Shown here one piece after another: positions 5,459 to 9,764 of a stretch of DNA of 9,764 nucleotides. Origin of the DNA: Achromobacter sp. (GTDB lineage Bacteria > Pseudomonadota > Gammaproteobacteria > Burkholderiales > Burkholderiaceae_B). The notes under the pieces were generated by a model, which had not been told where the DNA came from, did not search any database, and saw nothing but the letters and a program-made list of their open reading frames with translations. Both the position numbers and the translations under genes were made by a program. The stretch spans positions 1-9,764 of the forward strand of contig DMTA01000341.1 in NCBI GenBank assembly GCA_003454835.1. The letters run 5' to 3'. Positions within the stretch are counted from its first letter, which is position 1. Every line of letters begins with the position of its first letter.

Positions 5459-6613
5459 GTGGACTTGGAACTGACCGACGAACAGCGCGCGTTCGCGCAG
5501 GCCGCGCGCGATTACGCAGAGGGCGAACTGGCTCCCCACGCCGCGCGCTGGGATGCCGAGGGTATCTTCCCCCGTGAAGCGTTTGCCCGGGCGGGCGAAA
5601 TGGGCTTTTGCGCAATCTACGCCAGTGAAGACATCGGCGGCCTGGGCCTGCCGCGACTGGATGCCACGCTGGTGTTCGAGGAAATGGCGGCGGTGGACCC
5701 GTCCACGACGGCGTTCCTGACGATTCACAACATGGCGACCTGGATGGTGGGCAAGTGGGGCCAACCGGGCTTGCGAGACGCCTGGGGGCCCTTGCTCGCC
5801 AGCGGGGAAAAGCTGGCCTCGTATTGCCTGACCGAGCCGGGCGCCGGTTCCGACGCGGCATCGCTCGCCACACGCGCGCAGCGCGATGGCGACAGCTACA
5901 TCGTCAACGGCGCGAAGGCCTTCATCTCCGGAGGCGGCGACACCGACCTGCTGGTCGTGATGGCCCGCACCGGGGGCGAGGGCGCTGCGGGCATCAGCGC
6001 GTTTGCGATTCCGGCCGACAGCGAGGGCATCGGCTACGGCCGCAAAGAAGAGAAGATGGGCTGGAACAGCCAGTCCACGCGCCCCATCACCTTTGAAAAC
6101 GTCCGTGTGCCGGCCGCCAACATGCTGGGCGCGGAGGGTGAGGGCTTCAAGATTGCCATGAAGGGCCTGGACGGCGGCCGGATCAATATCGGCACCTGCT
6201 CGGTGGGCGCCGCGCAAGGAGCACTGGACGCCGCGCGCCGTTACATGGACGAGCGCCGCCAGTTCAACCGCCGTCTGGCTGAATTCCAGGCCCTGCAGTT
6301 CAAGCTGGCGGACATGGCAACCCATTTGGTCGCGGCGCGCCAGATGGTGCGGCTGGCGGCCTGCAAGCTGGACGCCGGCGCGGCCGACGCCTCCACCTAT
6401 TGCGCAATGGCCAAGCGCTTTGCAACCGACATGGGCTTCCAGATCTGCCTGGACGCGCAACAGATTCATGGTGGTTATGGTTACCTTAAAGACTATCCCT
6501 TGGAGCGTCTGGTGCGCGATACTCGCGTCCATCAGATTCTGGAGGGCACCAACGAGATCATGCGCGTGATCATTGCCCGCCAATTGTTGGAAAAAGGAGC
6601 CGACATAAGATGA
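5459..6613 (+). CDS. Acyl-CoA dehydrogenase, isobutyryl-CoA dehydrogenase (ACAD8)-like
   Basis: A 384-residue FAD-dependent acyl-CoA dehydrogenase, probably oxidising isobutyryl-CoA to methacrylyl-CoA in valine breakdown and passing electrons to ETF. Family motifs in order: LTDEQRAFAQAARDYA at the start, YCLTEPGAGSDAASL (122-136) for FAD and substrate contacts, GAKAFISGGGDTDL, MGWNSQSTRPITFENVRVP (200-218), DGGRINIGTCSVGAAQGAL with Arg241, RRQFNRRLAEFQALQFKLADM, and ILEGTNEIMRV with the probable catalytic base Glu362. The position of this Glu and the MGWNSQ and GGRINI blocks are as in ACAD8-type enzymes. It starts with GTG at 5459, seven bases after AGGAG (5447-5451). Its stop overlaps the next start as ATGA. 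Substrate assignment rests on sequence resemblance and on the two following valine-pathway genes; a short-branched-chain substrate such as 2-methylbutyryl-CoA is not excluded. Confidence 0.92.
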   Translation: MDLELTDEQRAFAQAARDYAEGELAPHAARWDAEGIFPREAFARAGEMGFCAIYASEDIGGLGLPRLDATLVFEEMAAVDPSTTAFLTIHNMATWMVGKWGQPGLRDAWGPLLASGEKLASYCLTEPGAGSDAASLATRAQRDGDSYIVNGAKAFISGGGDTDLLVVMARTGGEGAAGISAFAIPADSEGIGYGRKEEKMGWNSQSTRPITFENVRVPAANMLGAEGEGFKIAMKGLDGGRINIGTCSVGAAQGALDAARRYMDERRQFNRRLAEFQALQFKLADMATHLVAARQMVRLAACKLDAGAADASTYCAMAKRFATDMGFQICLDAQQIHGGYGYLKDYPLERLVRDTRVHQILEGTNEIMRVIIARQLLEKGADIR

Positions 6614-7785
6614 ATGCACCGGTGTTGTTCGAAGAAAGATCCGCTGCCAATGGAATGCGTTTCGGCATTGCGACGCTGAACGCCCCGCAAACGCTGAACG
6701 GCCTGTCGCTCGAGATGGTTGACCTGCTGGCTGATCGTCTGGACGCGTGGGCGCGGGATCCCGGTGTTGTTCTGGTGGTGCTGCAAGGCGCGGGCGACAA
6801 GGCGTTCTGCGCCGGCGGCGATCTGCACGGCCTGTACCGCAGCATGAAAGAGAACGCGGGCAAGCCCGGCTGGAGCAACGCTTATGCGCGCCGCTTCTTC
6901 GAGCACGAATACCGGCTGGACTATCGCATTCACACCTATCCCAAGCCCGTGCTGTGCTGGGGCCATGGCATCGTCATGGGCGGCGGTATCGGCCTGATGA
7001 TGGGCGCCAGCCACCGCGTCGTCAGCGAGACCTCGCGCCTGGCGATGCCGGAAGTGTCGATCGGGCTATTCCCGGACGTGGGCGGTAGCTGGCTGCTGAA
7101 CAGCATGCCGGGCCGCAGCGGCGTGTTTCTGGCGCTGACGGGCGCGCAACTGAACACGTCGGACGCCTTCTTTGCTGGACTGGCGGACTTCCGCCTGAAC
7201 AGCGCGGACTGGCCCGCGCTGCTGTCCTCGCTGGAGCAGCAGCCATGGGCCGGACAGGCCGCGGGCGCCGCCGAAGACGCCATTCCGCCGCGCTCCATCA
7301 ACGACGGCCTGCTGCGCCGTGCGCTGACCGCCCTTGAACCGCCCACGCCGCTGGAACCCGGGCCGTTGCGCCAGCACTCGTTCGTCGTCAACAACCTGTG
7401 CAACGGCAACCGGCTGGACGACATTTACGAGGAGTTGTCCTTCCTGAAGGACCACGAGGATCCGTGGCTGTCGCGCGCCGCCAAGACCATGCTGGCGGGC
7501 TCGCCCGGATCGGTGCGTCTGGCGTTCGCGCTGCAGCAGCGCACGCGCCTGCGTTCGCTGGATGACGTGTTCCGCGTCGAGTACATCGCCGCGCTGGCGT
7601 GCACGGCGCATGGCGATTTTGCCGAGGGCATTCGCGCGCTGCTGGTCGACAAGGACAAGAACCCGCGCTGGAATCCGGCCGTCATCGACATGGCCACCGA
7701 CGCCTGGGTGCAGAAATTCTTTGAGGAACCCTGGCCGGAGGGCGAGCCGCATCCGCTTGCCGATCTGGGGCAGGAAGGGCGCTGA
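6610..7785 (+). CDS. 3-hydroxyisobutyryl-CoA hydrolase (enoyl-CoA hydratase/isomerase family)
   Basis: A 391-residue crotonase-fold protein, the length of 3-hydroxyisobutyryl-CoA hydrolase (HIBCH, about 385) rather than of a hydratase (about 260). It would release 3-hydroxyisobutyrate and CoA, preventing build-up of reactive methacrylyl-CoA. Oxyanion-hole loops are GAGDKAFCAGGDLHGLY (60-76) and GHGIVMGGGIGLMMGAS (118-134). MPEVSIGLFPDVGGSWLLN carries Glu148 and Asp156, with the same eight-residue spacing as the catalytic Glu/Asp of mammalian HIBCH. The C-terminal signature HGDFAEGIRALLVDKDKNPRW (334-354) is diagnostic for this subfamily. It overlaps the dehydrogenase stop by four bases (ATGA), with AAAAAGGAG at about 6591-6599 as ribosome binding site, so the two are translationally coupled. 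A hydratase that would make its substrate is not in the window. Confidence 0.93.
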   Translation: MNAPVLFEERSAANGMRFGIATLNAPQTLNGLSLEMVDLLADRLDAWARDPGVVLVVLQGAGDKAFCAGGDLHGLYRSMKENAGKPGWSNAYARRFFEHEYRLDYRIHTYPKPVLCWGHGIVMGGGIGLMMGASHRVVSETSRLAMPEVSIGLFPDVGGSWLLNSMPGRSGVFLALTGAQLNTSDAFFAGLADFRLNSADWPALLSSLEQQPWAGQAAGAAEDAIPPRSINDGLLRRALTALEPPTPLEPGPLRQHSFVVNNLCNGNRLDDIYEELSFLKDHEDPWLSRAAKTMLAGSPGSVRLAFALQQRTRLRSLDDVFRVEYIAALACTAHGDFAEGIRALLVDKDKNPRWNPAVIDMATDAWVQKFFEEPWPEGEPHPLADLGQEGR

Positions 7786-7794
7786 CAGGACGCC

Positions 7795-7815
7795 GAGTCG
7801 GCGCTGAGTCGGCGC
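7795..7815. repeat. Direct repeat pair after the HIBCH gene
   Basis: GAGTCGGCGC occurs at 7795-7804 and again at 7806-7815, an 11-base period, ten bases after the hydrolase stop. The second copy runs into the palindrome CGGCGCCG (7810-7817). No function is apparent. Confidence 0.5.
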
Positions 7816-7824
7816 CGATAGGGC

Positions 7825-7846
7825 GGGCCAGCTTGCAAGCTGGCCC
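7825..7846. repeat. Perfect 22-base inverted repeat between HIBCH gene and mmsB
   Basis: GGGCCAGCTTG (7825-7835) is directly followed by its exact reverse complement CAAGCTGGCCC (7836-7846). As RNA it gives a nine-base-pair stem with a TGCA loop. It lies 40 bases after the hydrolase stop and 90 before the mmsB start. No T-run follows (CTGACCCCCC), so it is either a Rho-assisted or partial terminator, an mRNA 3'-end stabiliser, or a dispersed palindromic element. Confidence 0.75.
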
Positions 7847-7860
7847 CTGACCCCCCGCCC

Positions 7861-7892
7861 GTCACGCAGGTCACGCAGTTTCGCAGGTCACG
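7861..7892. repeat. Short direct repeats upstream of mmsB
   Basis: GTCACGCAG occurs at 7861-7869 and 7870-7878 back to back, and CGCAGGTCACG occurs at 7865-7875 and 7882-7892. They sit 44-75 bases before the mmsB ATG, where a promoter or regulator site could be. No clear -10/-35 is seen. Confidence 0.5.
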
Positions 7893-7935
7893 ATGAATCC
7901 ATACCTACAGCAATAGCACCAGGAGACAAGACATC

Positions 7936-8826
7936 ATGAGCAGCATCGCGTTTATCGGTTTGGGCAACATGGGCGCGCCCATGGCATTGAATCTGGTCAA
8001 GGCCGGCCACAGCCTGAAGGTGTTCGACCTGGTGCCGGCGGCCATCAAGCTGCTGACCGACGCCGGCGCGACGGCGGCGGCGTCCGCGTCGGAAGCGGTC
8101 GAAGGGGCCGAAGTCGTGATCTCGATGCTGCCCGCCAGCAAGCACGTCGAGGGCCTGTATCTCGACCAGGATCTGCTCGGCAAGATCGCCTCGAGCGCGC
8201 TGGTCATTGAATGCAGCACCATTGCGCCGGATTCCGCGCGCAAGGTGGCCCAGGCGGCCGAGGCGCGTGGCATCGCCATGATCGACGCCCCGGTTTCGGG
8301 CGGCACGGGCGGCGCGGCCGCCGGCACGCTGACCTTCATCGTGGGCGGCGCCGAAGGTTCGCTTGCGCGCGCGCGTCCCGTGCTGGAAAAGATGGGCAAG
8401 AACATCTTTCACGCGGGCCCGGCCGGCGCAGGGCAGGTGGCCAAGATCTGCAACAACATGCTGCTCGGCATCCTGATGGCCGGCACGTCCGAAGCGCTGG
8501 CGCTGGGCGTGGCCAACGGACTGGATCCGAAGGTGCTGTCGGACATCATCGCCAAGAGTTCGGGGCGCAACTGGGCGACCGAGCTCTACAACCCCTGGCC
8601 GGGCGTCATGGAACATGCGCCGGCGTCCAAGGGATACGCCGGCGGCTTTGGCGTGGACCTGATGCTCAAGGACCTGGGGCTGGCCGCCGAAGCCGCGCTG
8701 TCGGCGCGCGCGTCTATCCCGCTGGGCGAGCTGGCGCGCAACCTGTATTCGCTGCACAGCGGCGGCGGCTCCGGCAAGCTGGACTTTTCCAGCATCGTCA
8801 ACCTGGTCAAGCGCGAGCAGGACTGA
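7936..8826 (+). CDS. mmsB: 3-hydroxyisobutyrate dehydrogenase
   Basis: A 296-residue NAD-dependent beta-hydroxyacid dehydrogenase that oxidises 3-hydroxyisobutyrate to methylmalonate semialdehyde in the valine pathway. Motifs: the Rossmann GLGNMGAPMALNL (8-20) with Asp31 after the second strand, which favours NAD over NADP; DAPVSGGTGGAAAGTLTFIVGG (117-138) for substrate binding; GAGQVAKICNNMLLG (164-178) with catalytic Lys170 and Asn174; and a C-terminal KDLGLA (245-250) helix. The length equals the family norm. The ATG at 7936 has AGGAG at 7921-7925, ten bases upstream. It lies 150 bases after the HIBCH gene, the preceding pathway step, so it is either in the same operon past a hairpin or has its own promoter. 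Related tartronate-semialdehyde reductases share the fold, but the context and sequence favour mmsB. Confidence 0.95.
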   Translation: MSSIAFIGLGNMGAPMALNLVKAGHSLKVFDLVPAAIKLLTDAGATAAASASEAVEGAEVVISMLPASKHVEGLYLDQDLLGKIASSALVIECSTIAPDSARKVAQAAEARGIAMIDAPVSGGTGGAAAGTLTFIVGGAEGSLARARPVLEKMGKNIFHAGPAGAGQVAKICNNMLLGILMAGTSEALALGVANGLDPKVLSDIIAKSSGRNWATELYNPWPGVMEHAPASKGYAGGFGVDLMLKDLGLAAEAALSARASIPLGELARNLYSLHSGGGSGKLDFSSIVNLVKREQD

Positions 8827-8827
8827 C

Positions 8828-9265
8828 GTGGCGCAATCCCACGCTGTTGCGGACCCGGCCGCGCGGGTTCAGGCCAGTTTCGGCCAGCAAAGCATCATGG
8901 CGCTGCTGGGCGCCAAGCTGGACGCGGTCGAGCCGGGCAGGGTGGACATCATGCTGCCTTACCGTGCCGACCTCTGCCAGCAGAATGGCTTTCTGCACGC
9001 GGGCATTTCCACCACCATTGCCGACAGCGCGGGCGGCTATGCCGCGTTCACGCTGTTCGGACCGGACGAGGACGTGCTGACGTCGGAGTTCAAGATGAAC
9101 TTCCTGGCGCCGGCCAAGGGTGACCGTTTTGTCGCGACCGGGCGTGTGGTCAAGCCGGGCAAGCGTCTTTCGGTCTGCCAAGTGGAAATGCACGCCTACG
9201 ATGGCGAACACGCCACGCTGTGCGTGATAGGCTTGCTGACCGCGGTACGCGTGACGCCGCGATGA
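8828..9265 (+). CDS. PaaI-family hotdog-fold acyl-CoA thioesterase
   Basis: A 145-residue hotdog-fold protein of the PaaI/YigI thioesterase group. The helix motif is NGFLHAGISTTIADSAGGYAA (53-73), with His57 and Asp66 at the usual positions. LTSEFKMNFLAPAKGD (84-99) is the conserved strand-turn after it. These proteins are cytosolic oligomers that hydrolyse acyl-CoA esters. The substrate cannot be read from the sequence; the position after mmsB suggests release of CoA from stalled branched-chain acyl-CoA intermediates, which is an inference. The GTG start at 8828 is one base after the mmsB stop, with AGGA at 8819-8822, so it is translationally coupled. An internal ATG at 8897 would remove about 23 residues that fit the family N-terminus (RVQASFGQQSIMALLGA). 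Confidence 0.88.
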   Translation: MAQSHAVADPAARVQASFGQQSIMALLGAKLDAVEPGRVDIMLPYRADLCQQNGFLHAGISTTIADSAGGYAAFTLFGPDEDVLTSEFKMNFLAPAKGDRFVATGRVVKPGKRLSVCQVEMHAYDGEHATLCVIGLLTAVRVTPR

Positions 9266-9270
9266 ACTCC

Positions 9271-9323
9271 GCGCGAGGCGCGCCGGGCCATGCCTGCCGC
9301 GCCTCGCGCCTGTCGCGCCTCGC
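9271..9323 (+). other. GC-rich hairpin with two alternative 3' arms after the thioesterase gene
   Basis: GCGCGAGGCGCG (9271-9282) can form a perfect 12-base-pair stem with CGCGCCTCGCGC (9298-9309) around a 15-base loop. A second copy of the 3' arm, CGCGCCTCGC (9314-9323), can pair over ten bases instead. It starts six bases after the thioesterase stop and ends just before the transporter start. A TTTT (9329-9332) follows the second arm. A terminator between the two genes is the likeliest role. Confidence 0.6.
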
Positions 9324-9338
9324 ATGGGTTTTCCGGCA

Positions 9339-9764
9339 ATGCCAGCAAAAGAACATCATCGAATTTTCCGCAGCAACTGGCTGCGCGCCGCGGTGCTGGG
9401 CGCCAACGACGGCATCGTGTCGACGGCCAGCCTCATCACCGGCGTCGCCGCGGCCCAGGCCTCTCATGGCGCCATCCTCACTTCCGGGCTGGCGGGCCTT
9501 GTGGCCGGCGCCTTGTCGATGGCGGCAGGCGAATACGTGTCGGTGCGCACGCAGGCCGACACGGAAGCCGCCGACCTGCGCATGGAGCAACGCTCGCTCA
9601 AGCGCAATTCCGGCGAAGAACTGGCCGAACTGGTTGACATCTACGTGGCGCGGGGGCTGACGCGCGATCTGGCGGAACAGGTGGCGCGCCAGCTCACCAG
9701 TCATGACGCGCTGGACGCGCACGCGCGCGATGAACTGGGCATCTCGCTGCATAACCGCGCCCGG
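9339..9764 (+). CDS. VIT/CCC1-family iron-manganese transporter, N-terminal part
   Basis: The first 142 codons of a VIT1/CCC1-family membrane protein, which in plants and yeast moves Fe2+/Mn2+ into vacuoles and in bacteria is thought to export or detoxify these metals. Helix 1 carries the hallmark LRAAVLGANDGIVSTASLI (15-33) with Asp24. Helix 2 (about 48-68) contains GALSMAAGEYVSVRTQ with Met61 and Glu65. The family's cytosolic metal-binding stretch begins at about 72, with several acidic residues (Glu76, Glu83, Glu93, Glu94, Glu97). The frame is open at the right edge, so the remaining helices are outside. The ATG at 9339 is chosen because the family usually starts shortly before HHRIFRSNWLRAAVLG. 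An in-frame ATG at 9324 would add five residues, and neither has a good ribosome binding site. Confidence 0.9.
   Translation, partial: MPAKEHHRIFRSNWLRAAVLGANDGIVSTASLITGVAAAQASHGAILTSGLAGLVAGALSMAAGEYVSVRTQADTEAADLRMEQRSLKRNSGEELAELVDIYVARGLTRDLAEQVARQLTSHDALDAHARDELGISLHNRAR

Noticed and set aside
5378..6619. Long open frame (413 codons) on the minus strand across the acyl-CoA dehydrogenase gene
   Set aside because: It is the antisense shadow of a well-recognised gene in GC-rich DNA, and its product is low-complexity, rich in Arg, Ala, Gly and His, and matches no family I know.

Overview
This window looks like chromosome from a GC-rich betaproteobacterium. The smpB / ratA-rnfH arrangement, the stand-alone valine-degradation genes and the strong codon bias fit Burkholderiales, most likely Alcaligenaceae (Achromobacter/Bordetella type). 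That assignment is an inference from gene content and protein sequence, not from a database search. I see no mobile element, rRNA, tRNA or CRISPR array, and no sign of recent transfer. Most of the window is conserved housekeeping or catabolic sequence.

Left part (1-3567): a class I glutamine amidotransferase, cut by the left edge, is read leftwards. It is divergent from a rightward set of three genes: an NfeD-family membrane protein, a QmcA/stomatin-like SPFH protein, and a membrane-anchored diguanylate cyclase. NfeD and SPFH proteins are known partners in membrane organisation. The cyclase follows 25 bases after qmcA and its leader carries a small hairpin.

Middle part (3569-5458): smpB (trans-translation) converges on the cyclase gene with one base between the two stop codons. 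It is divergent from ratA-rnfH, which overlap by 11 bases. The smpB / ratA / rnfH neighbourhood is widely conserved in proteobacteria. Here the ratA-rnfH pair is bracketed by two unrelated short tandem-repeat arrays: six units of 14-16 nt upstream and six units of 13 nt downstream.

Right part (5459-9265): a valine-catabolism cluster. An isobutyryl-CoA dehydrogenase-like acyl-CoA dehydrogenase overlaps (ATGA) a 3-hydroxyisobutyryl-CoA hydrolase. After a 150-base gap with a perfect inverted repeat come 3-hydroxyisobutyrate dehydrogenase (mmsB) and, one base later, a PaaI-type hotdog thioesterase. Upstream of the first gene is a triple ACGT motif that resembles a LiuR-type (MerR family) operator. 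The methacrylyl-CoA hydratase and methylmalonate-semialdehyde dehydrogenase steps are not in this window.

Right edge (9339-9764): the N-terminal 142 codons of a VIT/CCC1-family metal transporter. A strong GC hairpin with two alternative 3' arms separates it from the thioesterase gene.

I found no convincing new multi-gene system. The points most worth a second look are the two repeat arrays, the ACGT operator, and the hairpins at 7825-7846 and 9271-9323.
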